From NCBI GenBank assembly GCA_030248195.1, contig JASAND010015513.1, forward strand, positions 1 through 64,000: DNA of 64,000 bases. The letters are read 5' to 3'. The notes under the pieces are model-generated. The model was given only the letters and a program-made list of their open reading frames with translations, was not told where the DNA came from and did no database searches. Positions within the stretch are counted from its first letter, which is position 1, and every line of letters begins with the position of its first letter. The translations under genes were made by a program, and so were the position numbers. The DNA is from Trissonchulus latispiculum. Taxonomy: Eukaryota; Nematoda; Enoplea; Enoplida; Ironidae. Below are positions 1 to 11,333 of the stretch, piece after piece.

Positions 1-797
1 ATATCCGTCAGTGCACATTACTGTCTGAAGCAACAATTTGAGCTATACATAACCGCAGCATAAGGCAGCTAAGTCGTGTTATCTGCGCTTGTTTTCATAG
101 TTTTTATACTGGTCTTTCATATGGTAATTTTTCAGCTGGTTGAAAAACAGGGCCCATGTCAAGATAAAAGTTAGAACCCCCAGAACCCCATCAGAAAAAA
201 AGGAGGTTCTCAATTTTTTTCATGTGTTTGTATCCAGAACTCGGTGACTATGCTGCGAGACTACGTTGCGGATCTATTCTATCTGAAATTTTACGTCACG
301 ATATGTTTATATTGTGTTTATTTGTATCTCAGTCATCAACTATATATGGCATATAACTGGGGTGTACTTGGGGGGGGGGTCTTCCTGGCTTCTCTCACAA
401 ATTTAGACCGAAAAATCTGAAAAGCTTGTGGAAATAACATTCAATGTGCACAATATGGGTGTCAATCGGATGCTGACGACAAGATGAACAAGATCGCAAT
501 ATATATACGTTCAGGCAACGAACCCACTTTATCAGAACCCCACTTATCCCCGCACTCCCTAACCCTCAGAACCTCCAGCAAACACTTAAAACTAGATAGT
601 AGAGGATCAAATCTCCTGAAAAAATTTCAGAACCCCCAGAACCCCAAGAACCCCCATCAAAAATTTGAAACTAAATATATGTAGTTACGGATCAAATCTC
701 ATCAAAAAGTTAAGAACCCCCAAGAACCCCCAGAACCCGTATTAAAAAATGAAACTATACATAGTTATAGATCTAATCTTTACAAAAAATTAAGAAC

Positions 798-1626
798 CAG
801 AGATGGAACCGGGTCACCGGGTCACCGGGTCACCGGGTTACCGGGTCAGTTCGGGTCACTTTTTGGACGGGTCACCGGGTCACCGGGTCAAGAGCTTCGA
901 CCCGGTCTTGACCCAGTTTTCTGAATTTACTACAAATTTTAGAAATTTTTGACTTACCAAGCTAAAATTTTAGCTTAAATTTTTGTTCGATGTGCAATAT
1001 TAAATTGCTTTTTTCTTATATTTGTCTTGAGCACTTTCCCAGCTTGAGGTTATTTGAACCTGCCTGTCTCTGACAGAATATATTGTTTAGCTTTATCAGT
1101 TTCATGACTTGTATAAATGTATTTAGAACTACACGTTTGTTGATTAATATATATTTTTACAACCAAGTTTAACGTTGAAGGTATATACGTGAACAATTTA
1201 CGCAATACAGAATAAAAACCAAATTTTTAAAGTATATACTGTTTTTGGTAGTGTTTTTGGTTAAGTGCTCGTGAAAGTATTAGACCCTACAAAATTTCGC
1301 ATACGGATAAATGATTGGTTTTGCCAACTCATTTCTGCAATAACTTAGAAAATGTTTATTAAATATATACTTTTCAAAAAACCGAGAGCAAACATAATTC
1401 ACAGTTATTATTTTCCGTGTGGTGATGGAACATGGAAGCCAAAAATTTACCTTTTTTAGGCAAAATCAAAAATGTTTTGCAGATTTTTGAATTTTCTGAA
1501 AAACCGGGCCACCGGGTCACCGGGTCACCGGGTCAGGGCTCAACCGGGTCACCGGGTCACCGGGTCAGGGCTCAACCGGGTCACCGGGTCACCGGGTCAA
1601 GCCTAAGTGACCCGGTTCCATCACTG
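798..1626. mobile_element. hAT-type MITE nested in the preceding element
   Basis: The left end CAGAGATGGAACCGGGTCAC (798-817) matches the reverse complement of 1607-1626 at 19 of 20 bases, and TTAAGAAC is duplicated exactly outside both ends (790-797, 1627-1634). An 8-bp duplication plus CAGNG termini is diagnostic of hAT. Both subterminal regions carry tandem CCGGGTCA units (about 810-895 and 1503-1600). It interrupts the AGAACCCC-rich interior of the outer element and is therefore younger. No ORF. Confidence 0.87.
810..895. repeat. Tandem CCGGGTCA array, left end of hAT MITE
   Basis: Irregular head-to-tail copies of an 8-bp unit CCGGGTCA. An equivalent array in the same orientation lies at about 1503-1600, with an inverted stub next to the right terminus. 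The placement fits subterminal transposase-binding repeats, which is an inference. Confidence 0.75.
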
Positions 1627-2188
1627 TTAAGAACCCCAGAACCCCAAGAACCCCCATGAAAATAAAAGCTCCAAGAAAAACAATTAGTAGATCAGAACGC
1701 ATCAAAAAGTGGCTTTTATCTTGACATGGGCCAAAAACAGTAAGCAATAAAGCTGAGACCAAGCCAGATAGCAAGCAAAGCAATTGACTTCTAAAAGATA
1801 GCTAAAACTTAAGTCAAAGTCAGTGAGCGCAGTCAAGAAACGCGCTCAGAATCACTGCACGCAAACGCGCTCAAAAGGGACCTTGATTCTGAGCTACACT
1901 GTAATAACAGGGTACATAGTAACAATGTGCTCACTAATAAGTATAAGTTCCAAGTAAGTGAAATTGTCTCCTGAATAGTGTAGTGGTAATGTTACACAGG
2001 TGTGGCGCGTACGGTCGCGAATCAAATCCACGACCAAATCCAAATCCCCATAGGTAATGATGGGCACAAATCGTGGCGACCCAAAATTTAACAGCGTCAA
2101 TGGCAAGAAAAGGCCAATCATCTATACCCTTAGATATGAAACGCCATAATGAGCATATGGATCAGAAGTTGACGATTTCCTTGCTCAC

Positions 2189-2467
2189 TAGTGTAGTGTT
2201 GTTGCCGGTTTTTGACTTGGCCGGCCGGTCTGAAACGGCCGGCCGGCTGGCCGGGTGATACAAACCGGCCGGATCAAACAGGTCGGCTGGCCGACGGGTC
2301 AAAACAGGCCAGTCGGTACCAGTTTTGCTCTATTTTTCGTGTATTTTGCAAAACGTTTAGCATCAAAGTTACTCCTGGATATGTATAGCAGATAAAATCA
2401 AGTAGTGTCCTTTTTCTGAAGACCAAGACCGGATGGCCGGCCGATTTGCGGCATAGTAACAACTCTA
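2189..2467. mobile_element. hAT-type MITE with GGCCGGCC repeats
   Basis: Left end begins TAGTGTAGTGTTGTTGCC and the inverted right end begins TAGAGTTGTTACTATGCC, both fitting the hAT YARNG rule. Flanks are TTGCTCAC (2181-2188) and TTGTTCAC (2468-2475), an 8-bp duplication with one mismatch. Inside each end are blocks of CCGGCCGG and GGCTGGCC (about 2218-2310 and 2427-2445) in otherwise AT-rich DNA. Non-coding. Confidence 0.72.
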
Positions 2468-3439
2468 TTGTTCACCCGGAATGGGAATCCCCGCTAGCTA
2501 ACTACTATAGGAATGAGAGGATCTGATTCAGTCTCCTGAATCATAGGCCCAACTGGAGCTTGGAAACAAGCCAAATATGTATTTATTTTCGTTTTTTAAT
2601 TAAGATTCAGGAAATAACAGCTTCACAAGATGAATTTTAATACCATAGTTTACATACTAAATGTGAATCTATAATTCATAAAGCAACTAAAATTACCAGG
2701 TTAACACCAGGTCAACACCGGTTACAGCTGCTGATCCGATGATTCTGTCCATTCAGTAACCTAATCAATGTAAACTGACCCAGTGACCTTTCTTCTCAGA
2801 GATCCTTATCTGATCCAACACATTCCATTCAACCTCCAGAAGTTTATCATAACAGTTTTAGATTCAGACTTTCATCCCAGGCTAATGTCAAACAATACAA
2901 GGCTAAGTAGTAAGCAGACGAGACACTGAATGAAGGTTGAACAAATGAACCTGGATTTGTCCAAGCAGATTTAAAGGAAACAAATCAGATCTTAATAATT
3001 AACTCAATTGTTTCTTGCTGCGTCAAGAATTTTGTTTCAGCAACAAATGTCCAGGCTTGTTAGGAAAATCACATGAATGACGTTCAGATGACTATTTAAA
3101 GGACTGCACTTTAAGAAGTCATCACTATTAAAAAAGGTTTGTATTTCCTCTCAAAATAGTCTCTGCAACTTGGATCAATTCGCCTCTGACAACATTGTTG
3201 AATGTCCTGTGTGAAGAGCTCAACGCTAACGTAATAATAATTGACAATACTCAAATAAAAAGGATGAACCATCTGACTGCGTATTTAGAAGTGGCTCTCA
3301 ATTTCTTGACCCGCGGACCTGTGACCCAGTTGACCCACTTCTTCAATTTTGGCATCATCTTATATTGAATTAGAATTTAAACCTGTGAACGTTTCACAAT
3401 GTGTGCAGAAATTTAGGAAACTGCAATGATAACACAAAA
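2468..3439. other. No gene recognised
   Basis: About 1 kb of AT-rich sequence with frequent stops in every frame. I see no coding signature, RNA gene or repeat boundary. Confidence 0.5.
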
Positions 3440-4645
3440 CTATAGTACGATGAATGTGTATACAAACTTTGTTTGTTTATAGAAGACTAGCCTTTGGAGT
3501 AAACCCCTACAATGTATATATTTTTAGAATCGTCAGGAATGTGAGATTTCGAAAATCCGAAAAAATACGGAGTTTCGAGTTTCATTCACGGAAAATCTAA
3601 AATTATGAGTTTTTCGCCGAATTTTTATCGCAATCAAAATTTTGCCTTCACGATCGAATAGAGTTAGTCCCGCTGCATATTTTTGCTCCGCAAGTTTTTC
3701 ACTGAAATGCACCCAATTTCCGGAATTCCGGGTTTTCAAAATTTCCAGATTTTGAAAATTTTCTCCAATACCCACAGGATGGGTATCATTCGAAAGCTCT
3801 TATCGAGCTGAACAGCTTTTGTAATAGAATGGACTCTCGAAATTGCATTCAATTCCCGGAATCGACAAATCCGGATTTTCCGTATTTTCAAAATTTTCTC
3901 CAATACTCTACAATATGGGTGTCATTCGAAAGCTCTTGATGAGCTGAACAAATCTTGTGATAGAACCAATGTGTGAAAGTGCACCTAATTCCCGAAATTC
4001 ATGAATTCCTGATTTCACTCTAGCTTGGACGTTTTTCGCGAATTCCGAGAACTGGGCTCATTTCTTCGAGTTGGCTCTGTTGCAAGATTTGTTCAGCTCA
4101 TCAAGAGCTTTCGAATGATACCCATAGGGTGGGGTATTGGAGATAATTTTTAAAATCCGGTAAAATCCGGTTTTGTCGAATTCCGGGAATTGAGTGCATT
4201 TTCAAGAGTTCATTCTTTCAAAAAAGTTGTTCAGCTCGATAAGAGCTTTCGAATGATACCCATCTTGTGGGTATTGGAGAAAGTTTTCAAAATCTGGAAA
4301 TTTTGAAAACCCGGAATTCCGGAAATTGGGTGCATTTCGGTGAAAAACTTGTCGGAGCAAAAATATGCAGCGGAACCAACTCTATCCGATCGTGAAAACA
4401 AAATTTTGATTTTGATTTTGATTTTGATGGCAATAAAAATTTGATTTTGGTGGCAATAAAAATTCGGCGCAAAACTAAAAATTGTAGATTTTCCGTGAAT
4501 GAAACCCGGCATTCCGGATTTTTTCCGATTTTCGGAATCTAGAGTTCCTGAGGATTCTAAAAATATATACATTGTTGGGGTTTACTCCAAAATTTAATCT
4601 CTATAAACGGCCAAAATTTGCACACACATTTTTGGTCGTAATAAA
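3440..4645. mobile_element. 1.2 kb palindromic foldback element
   Basis: The segment is close to a complete inverted repeat centred near 4035. Sequence such as GGAGTAAACCCC (about 3497) returns as GGGGTTTACTCC (about 4577), TTTTTGCTCCG (3684) returns inverted near 4352, and the motif TTCGAAAGCTCTTATCGAGC (3788) pairs with 4232. The arms are around 550-600 bp and similarity fades into the flanks, so the exact ends and target duplication are unresolved. ORFs inside are by-products of low complexity. A related single-arm stretch occurs at about 32220-32285. Confidence 0.72.
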
Positions 4646-5074
4646 TAAGTAGTGGAAGTTGACTGATTATCAGTTATAAAAAGATTAACTAAAAATATAA
4701 GAAAAGAAGAAATAATAGATCACAATATGGATGAAATCGTTTTTAGTTGCAACTTCATTTTGGAAATCGTATTTCAAATAATTTAATGTTAAGCTTAGAT
4801 TTTACAGCTAAAATTAAGGTAAAATTGCACCGTATTGCATTGTATTTGGCTACACAACTATGCATTGTCAACAACATAACTGCATATTATATTACATACG
4901 ACGGGGAAGCCCTTCTGTGCATAATTATTTTATTAACTTAGGGAGCTTTCTGACGATGACCTCATTCAGACCAAGAGTGACAGGAAGAAAATTACGGCAC
5001 CGTACTCTTCCTGGTATATTTGGCCCGTCAGATGTTCGGCACATGAAGGGCGTAATCTCGAGGGAGGATCACGG
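4646..5074. other. No gene recognised
   Basis: AT-rich flank between two foldback elements. Short ORFs overlap in several frames with no family resemblance. Confidence 0.45.
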
Positions 5075-5079
5075 TTACC

Positions 5080-5495
5080 ACAGCTAACCATGTGTTTGTA
5101 TGCGTTTGAACTAAAATGCATGTGATTGGCTAATCGCCTACCTTATGTCAAAATTATGTGTATAGGTGACCTCCCCGAGATCTCGGGGAGGCACCGCTTA
5201 GCGTTGCTAAGCGTGTGCTTATATGCTATTGAACTGAAATTCATTTTATTGGCTACTTAGCTACTGCTGCTGAAAAGCACTGATGAGAATTACGGTACCT
5301 AAGTAGCCAATCAGATGCATTTTAGTTCAATCGCATATAAACACACGCTTAGCAACGCTAAGCGGTGCCTCCCCGAGATCTCGGAGGCTACCTTATACAA
5401 ATAATTTTGAAATAAAGTAGATGATTAGCCAATCAAATAATCAGATGAGTTTTAGTTCAAACGCATATAAACACTTGGTTAACTGTGTTAGATTT
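5080..5495. mobile_element. Foldback MITE with nested hairpin arms
   Basis: Outer arms containing GCGTTTGAACTAAAATGCAT (about 5103) pair with the inverted copy near 5450-5470. The inner arms, 5170-5265 and 5304-5390, are near-perfect and contain the self-complementary CCGAGATCTCGG and GCTTAGCGTTGCTAAGC. The whole block could fold into one long cruciform. Non-coding. Confidence 0.68.
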
Positions 5496-5586
5496 CGACC
5501 TTAATGTGCCGACCATCTGAGAGGCTATTTGTTGTTGTTGTTTGCTGCATTAGACATCACAGTGTGATGATCATCACCTGAAGGTG

Positions 5587-5865
5587 CAAAATGTTAGCCA
5601 GGAAACTGGCCCCGTAAGGTTGGCCAAAAACAACTCAACCAAGTTGCCGGAAAGAGTGTCAAAGCCTGGTTGACGTCACGTCGTATGACGGACGTCTCCT
5701 CCTTTTTAAAACAAGCTCCATCGGCCTCGGCGTTGTTATATCTGGCGGCTAGTCCGAGGAGCAGCACACAGCACGAGTCTTCAAGGCAAAAACAACGGCA
5801 TGATAGCCTTTGCACCAAAGTGAGACGACCTCCAAGTGTGCTGTTCAATGATATAGCCTAATACG
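5587..5865. repeat. 279-bp dispersed repeat, copy 1
   Basis: Starts CAAAATGTTAGCCAGG and ends TAGCCTAATACG. The same unit recurs at 15478-15752 with only a few substitutions and a small indel, so the two copies are recent or under constraint. Contains TGACGTCA-like motifs. There is no poly-A tail or inverted terminus, and its class is unknown. Confidence 0.8.
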
Positions 5866-6364
5866 GGTGGTAGCACAGCAATTGAATTCGCACAGTCCTC
5901 TCGGTCCTTTCTCAGAATCAGCATGGCAGCCTCATCCTCCAGAACCCGCAAGAAGGCAAAATTTGCTTCAGCATTCCCCTAGTATGCAATTACACGTTTT
6001 CCAACCGACGGGGGCCTGGTAGTTGGAAATTTTGATTGTCAAAATGGTCTATTAATGCATTTTTGTATTTTAAAACTTGGACACCAGTGTCGGTCACTGC
6101 TTTGTAAATCTCTATGAACACAATTTTTGTTATCATCCCCTCTACAGAATTTCAGTTATGGTGTTGTCTTTAGCCTCCCCCCTAAACTTTTATACTAACA
6201 AGATTTCTGACTTCATTAGGACTACTATTTGTGCAACTTTGACAATAATTAGCTATTAGTTGCCTCACTGACTTGTTGCAGTGGCTGGAATCAGACCATT
6301 TCTATGTTTTGGTATTCTTACTGTTGAGTCAAACTCAGAGCCCGAATACTTTGATTTTTTATGT
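5866..6364. other. No gene recognised
   Basis: AT-rich sequence with no coding or RNA signature that I can support. Confidence 0.4.
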
Positions 6365-6800
6365 TGTCCTGGGGCCCGTTGCATAAAAGGTATTACTAAT
6401 AAATTATTAGTGATTAGTTGATTAGTGTAGCAGTTTGATTGAAAATAGCTGAAGTTGTGGAAGACCCTGAGGGACATTCTATGTGTCGTTTTGTAGCTTT
6501 CGAGATGCTCTAACGAGCTATGTATTAGAAATTGGTGTAAAATTAAAATTTGGACTAAGCCAAGGGAATAACCTTAAAAAATCGCGTTTTCTCTGATATT
6601 CGTCATCAAAACTATTGAGTTGGAGAAAATTATTGAGAGTTTTGGCAATTTTTGAATTAATCACTTCATTACAAAATAATACCGAAAACACCAAAATTTG
6701 TTGGTTCAATTAATGGCTTTGCTCATTAATGCTGCTGCACTAATCAACTAATCACTAATAATTTATTAGTAATACCTTTTATGCAACGGACCCCTGGACA
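6365..6800. mobile_element. MITE with about 60-bp TIRs (GGGGCCCGTTGCATAAAA)
   Basis: The left end TGTCCTGGGGCCCGTTGC and following bases, including GCATAAAAGGTATTACTAAT, are repeated inverted at about 6745-6800 almost without change. The terminus resembles that of the 57999-58606 element (GGGGCCGGTTCCATAAAA). No clear target duplication. The interior is non-coding. Confidence 0.7.
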
Positions 6801-7839
6801 GCTGGTTAGCTGGATACTCGCAAAATTGCCTAACTTCATTCCAGGTAAATTAAATCAAGCGCAGTGACATAAAAACGTGACTTCCAGGAACGGTGGCTAT
6901 CTAAAACAAAGTCTGTAGACCAAATGTTAAATCCTTATCTACCAGTATGCTATGTTTCTGTAATTTGATGGCATTCGTTAACTAGAAAGGATCCTTCACC
7001 AGGACTTGCTTGGCTTCACTTCCTTAACTGTCGGTCACCTTTTTATAACCAATACGATGTATGGATTGACTGCTACGCCTACGATTGTAGTAAAATCGTT
7101 TTACCTCTTGATTTAACATTCAGCGATTGGAATCAGAATGGTAAGGAGTGCCAAAGTTGAATTTGCGAAAGTTTCTTTCTTTTAGTAAAAAGTTACAACT
7201 GCCATTATCGGGTTGCAAAATTTTGATATCAATTTTTCGTGCGCAGTAGCAAAGCCATGCCACTTTCAGGGTCATCTTGTTCACTTTAAGTTAATGAAAT
7301 TAGATATTAACAACAACAATGTGATAAAATGCTTCAAGTTTTCTTCAACATAAATAGACTCGGCATTATCCATAACTTGGGTATTCGAAAGCCATTCTTT
7401 GTTCCGAGTGCCTTTAGATATTTCATAACAGAACAATAATTTGGACAAGGAAATCTAGCTAAGACACTGAAATATATTGTTAAACTCTACTTACCACTCC
7501 TTACTCTAATTACCATTCCAAACTCCTTATCTCCCCATCCCATTAAACTTAACGACTAGCCTTTTCGAACACCATAGGTCACGCCAGGAAAGTAGACAGG
7601 TCAGCGTTTTCGCATTCTAGAGTTGTAACGAAAAAGCGAGATTGACTGAGTAATTAGGCAACCACATATGAATCGACTCCATAACAAGCTACTTTCGATA
7701 TAGTAAGATCGAAGATTATAGACAATATGTCTTGTCTTGCTAATAAAAATAATACTTGTAAATATTTGTATATAATCTAATAATTAACAATTAGTTTGAG
7801 CCACTACAATTTAATTAGATACCATCAGTGTGAACGCCT
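6801..7839. other. No gene recognised
   Basis: About 1 kb of AT-rich DNA, stops in all frames; no repeats or genes identified. Confidence 0.45.
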
Positions 7840-7887
7840 TAAGACATAAGACATAAGACAAAAGACATAAGACATAAGACATAAGAC
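7840..7887. repeat. TAAGACA minisatellite
   Basis: About seven tandem copies of the 7-mer TAAGACA with one variant. It is bracketed by a direct repeat of CAGTGTGAAC (7826 and 7890), suggesting slippage inside an older duplicated sequence. Confidence 0.85.
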
Positions 7888-8318
7888 ACCAGTGTGAACC
7901 AGGCTTTAACCCAAATACTTTTAACCAGAACGGCTGTTTTTTCACTGCTTTTTCAATTTCCGTCTCCTCGCCCCGTGCCGTTTTAGTTAACATTAGGGAA
8001 TAAGTCTGTTAATGCTAATTAAGTATTTTACTGCTTTTAGTACGTGACACCTACGTTTCCAGACAAGAAATCCCATCCTTCAGGAGATACTTGCAACTGA
8101 CAGTTACGCTGATTTTGAGGGAGTAAAACGCGGGGACCTAGATTTCTAACAAACTCAATCCGATGCTTGCATTGAATGTTTCTAATCAAAAATACTCCAC
8201 TAAGCCTATCTAAGCTTAAGATGTGTAGATTGCGATCTGTGTAGGTGGGGGTTTGCGCTTGAAAGCTTCGATAATTCATTCGCTCTCCATAATACAGCAA
8301 CAACGAAGGAACAAAGCC

Positions 8319-8561
8319 ATGGGGGTCCTAGTTAGTTTGTTGTTGCTGACGATTTTTTGCAGTCTAGAAATGTTTGGATATCCTAAGGGCAGAGAAACGG
8401 AAGTTACGATCTACTCTAATGGAACGATGGTAGTGAGAATTTGCAGTCTACTCTGCTACAGTGACCCCTGGATCTACTATTACTTCGCTCACCAACCGTA
8501 TGGGGCTGAATTACCAAATACTTGCTGTACCACTTCTTATACGGACAAAGATGCTTCGTAA
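8319..8561 (+). CDS. Possible small secreted Cys-containing protein (80 aa)
   Basis: I do not recognise this protein. The chosen start at 8319 sits in a good context (AAAGCCATGGGG) and is followed by a hydrophobic stretch of about 20 residues (MGVLVSLLLLTIFCSLEMFG) that reads as a signal peptide; a longer frame opens at 8253 but would bury the signal. The remainder, about 58 residues, is polar with one N-glycosylation motif (NGT) and four cysteines arranged CX3C and a later CC pair, a layout common in small secreted peptides. No intron is needed. It lies alone between transposon-derived stretches with no neighbour suggesting a function. It could be a chance ORF; only the signal-like start and cysteine spacing support it. 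Confidence 0.35.
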   Translation: MGVLVSLLLLTIFCSLEMFGYPKGRETEVTIYSNGTMVVRICSLLCYSDPWIYYYFAHQPYGAELPNTCCTTSYTDKDAS

Positions 8562-9130
8562 ACATGTGAAGGGTCTTATACAAAGAACCTAATTTTGCTA
8601 CTGTGAACTGGAAACAATGCTTAATATAATATGTCATAGTTTTTTCTGTACCGAAGACTGTAGGGGAGCTGATGGAAAAAGTTAGCTCCTAAGCGTTACA
8701 AATTTCACCGGATAGGAACAGTAGCTTTATGGCAGATTATTTAAAATGAATTATTGATTGCCCTCTATATGCGGTCACAGAGTTGGAAGCGGGTACCTTT
8801 TTGGCGACCCGCCCCGCCCCTCTACCCGCAAGCTGGTACCCGCCCCGCCCCGCCCCGCGGCCCGCGGCCCGCAGCCAACTGATACCCGCAAGATACCCGC
8901 AAAATTTTTCGAATGCTATATGATTACTATGCCATTAAATTTATTAAAAAATACCAATAGTGTAAAATAAGCTTTTATTTAATTAAACCTTCTAACCCAC
9001 ATACTTTACCTAACAGCGTTGAATTGTGTTCCCGAAATATGGAAATTCACCCAAATTGCTGAAGTTTTCAAAAAAGTACCAAGACTTTTCAAAAAGTTTA
9101 AAATTTTAAACTACTATACATTTACATAAT

Positions 9131-9435
9131 TAGGGATGCACCAGGACTTGGGGACCGATGCCAACCTCGGTGGTTAAGCACCGGTGCATGCCGGGACTCA
9201 AAATATGTAATTTTTTTGACAATTTTTAGCCAAAATTTTGGAATTTTTAAAGTCAAAACTAAATTAAACTGGTACAGATCGTTCATTGTAATTATCATCA
9301 GTTTGAAGGGAAACAACAATAGTAATTTTGCCAATACTTGAAATAATACCAAAATCGGAATTTTTAAGAAAATTCTCATATTTAGACTTCCGATTTTCAG
9401 GCCCCGGCCTCGGACCCGGGCTCGGTGCATCTCGG
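9131..9435. mobile_element. hAT-like MITE, TAGGGATGCACC ends
   Basis: TAGGGATGCACC at 9131 is answered by the inverted CCGAGATGCACC ending at 9435. Adjoining blocks GGACTTGGGGACCGA and the inverted CGGACCCGGGCTCGG extend the symmetry. The terminal sequence resembles hAT families in other animals (from memory). No target duplication was seen. The middle is AT-rich and non-coding. Confidence 0.6.
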
Positions 9436-10328
9436 CGCAAAATTAATGTTGGACTCATGTAGTTTCGAAAGAAGACCAAAATACAAAGTTAAGGACAATT
9501 TTATTGACGCGTCTTCCAGAAATTAAAAAATGCTCAAGGTTTAGAATTTGCCGAAAATTATGTATTGTTCGGCTATCGAAACTGCATTTGGCCGGGTAGA
9601 GGACAGAGGCCCTTGTATACGTTTAGCGAAGTTAAAATTCCACAATTTTTTTTCACAAATTTTTCTAAATTTTAACTACAAATAGCGATTTTTAATGAAA
9701 ATACCATTGCTTTAGACGATTTTTTAGTAAAAAAATCAGGCGAAGCCGGATAATCGTCAGAAATGTGAATCTGGAACCTTTCTTTGAGCAATTTTCATGC
9801 CCCTTGTAGCCGAAATTTTTACCGCCTGTGAGAGCAATTTTGATAACCCTTCTGGGGGAATTTGCAGAGAGGATGGGTAATTCTGCTTGTCCACCTGTGA
9901 ACGTATACATGTAAAACCTCCAAGATTGAATTAGAAAAGAGGATTTTCACGGTTGAGCTTTGCGGATGTTTGCGGATTTCGGATTGATTCCAAAAACTGA
10001 CCACGAGCTATTACGTTCTGAATAACAAAAACAAAGCTAAAATATATATAAGTTCTCTAACTAAAATACTGTTTGTTACTACTTAACGGATTATGATAGT
10101 AGTTTAATCATCAGGATTTTTCTACCTACCTATATCATATTAGTTTGTCAAATTTTTTGAGCAAACATTCCCAGTTTCGAATTGAAGAATTTCTTGAGCA
10201 AACATTTCCAGTTTCGAACAATTGTATTGAAAAGTTGTAATGTAATGTACAATTGTAAGTTGTAATGTACAATTGTATTTACCTTATGTACCATTCACTA
10301 AAGGAACACATACAATCAAGGCATTTAA

Positions 10329-11333
10329 GGTGCTGGTATCGTTTTGTGCAGTGCTTTTGTGCGTATTTTTTGAAACGCTATAGCTTTCTCAATTTTGTGA
10401 GTTGGAAAGAGCTTTATACATCATTTTAAAGCTTATAATCTGCAGATTCTCATGAGAGTACGAAACTAGTAAAAATCCGCAATAAATAGCTAAAACGTTC
10501 TGACATACTGACATCGGACAGGCTGAATATAGACCAAAAATTTTTGAACATCGATTTCTCAAAACTGTGGAATCGGCCAAAATTCTTTCTTGTGCTGTCC
10601 TATAAAGGACATGTGGGCCGAGGGACATTTTTTTGGATTTGGCTCAGCAGGTCTTAACGGTCAAGAAAATCCATTAAATGTGCGGTGACACAAAATTTCG
10701 CATCTTTGCATTGAGTTTTCTCGCAACTGGAGATGTTTTAGCTCAAACCAAGAAACATGTCCCTCCGCAATAGTGCAAATTCTCATTCTGCCAAAAATCA
10801 CGCGTATCGATTGGGTAGTTTTTGAGAAATCGATGTTCAAAACAAAATAATCGCAGTTTTGCCAAAATGGTTTTTCGGCCAAATCTCTAGCTTAGAGCAA
10901 CAAACTTCGGCTAATAGGCATTGATAAAATGTGCAATGAGACGGTGCTTCGATCGAGTATAAATAAACCAAAATTGTCCGTACGATTTGGCAGTAATTTT
11001 GAAAAAACTGATTTTCTCGAAAACGGTCATTTTTGGACCCCAAAATTCGTTTTTTGCTTATACTGACTTAACCACTTGAGATAGCTCAAAAGTTGTGAAT
11101 GCAAAAATGTTCATTTTCGTGTCCTCTTTCCAGCCATACCAACCAATCTGGTGTCTCGACTATGTGCTGAGATAATAATGGCAAAAACCAAAAACTTATC
11201 TTTGCACCTAAAAATGCGGGACTGGTTCCAGAATGTTCAAGAGCAGCGAAATCGTATATTTGGAAAGTTTCATCCACTTTCATAAAGAATTAAAGCCTAT
11301 AGGGTCAAATTTACACAAAGCGATACCAGCACC
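10329..11333. mobile_element. TTAA-flanked non-autonomous element A1
   Basis: Bounded by TTAA at 10325-10328 and 11334-11337, with 13-bp perfect TIRs GGTGCTGGTATCG (19 of 20 bases over a longer stretch). TTAA duplications are made by piggyBac and Kolobok transposases; GG termini fit Kolobok better, from memory. The interior matches, in opposite orientation, the element at 20643-21566. No long ORF. Confidence 0.78.

Larger units (their letters stand above)
151..1732. mobile_element. Non-autonomous DNA transposon, 20-bp TIRs, 8-bp TSD
   Basis: A perfect 20-bp inverted pair bounds this segment: GGCCCATGTCAAGATAAAAG at 151-170 and its reverse complement at 1713-1732. The 8 bases directly outside are identical on both sides (AAAAACAG at 143-150 and 1733-1740), so the element is a cut-and-paste insertion with an 8-bp target duplication, as made by hAT-like transposases. 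The ends do not match the usual hAT start (YARNG), so the superfamily is uncertain. The interior has no transposase ORF; it is rich in AGAACCCC repeats and holds a second, nested element. Confidence 0.8.

Noticed and set aside
1975..2045. tRNA-like stretch (TAGTGTAGTGGTAAT followed by GGTCGCGAATCAAATCC)
   Set aside because: The A-box-like part is good, but the B box is imperfect and the presumed acceptor strands do not pair. At most a tRNA-derived relic.
4231..4572. 113-codon minus-strand frame
   Set aside because: Lies wholly in one arm of the 1.2 kb palindrome and is paralleled by a similar frame in the other arm; explained by the repeat.
7840..7887. Short regularly repeated units as a possible CRISPR array
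   Set aside because: Units are 7 bp without spacers, in animal DNA; an ordinary minisatellite.
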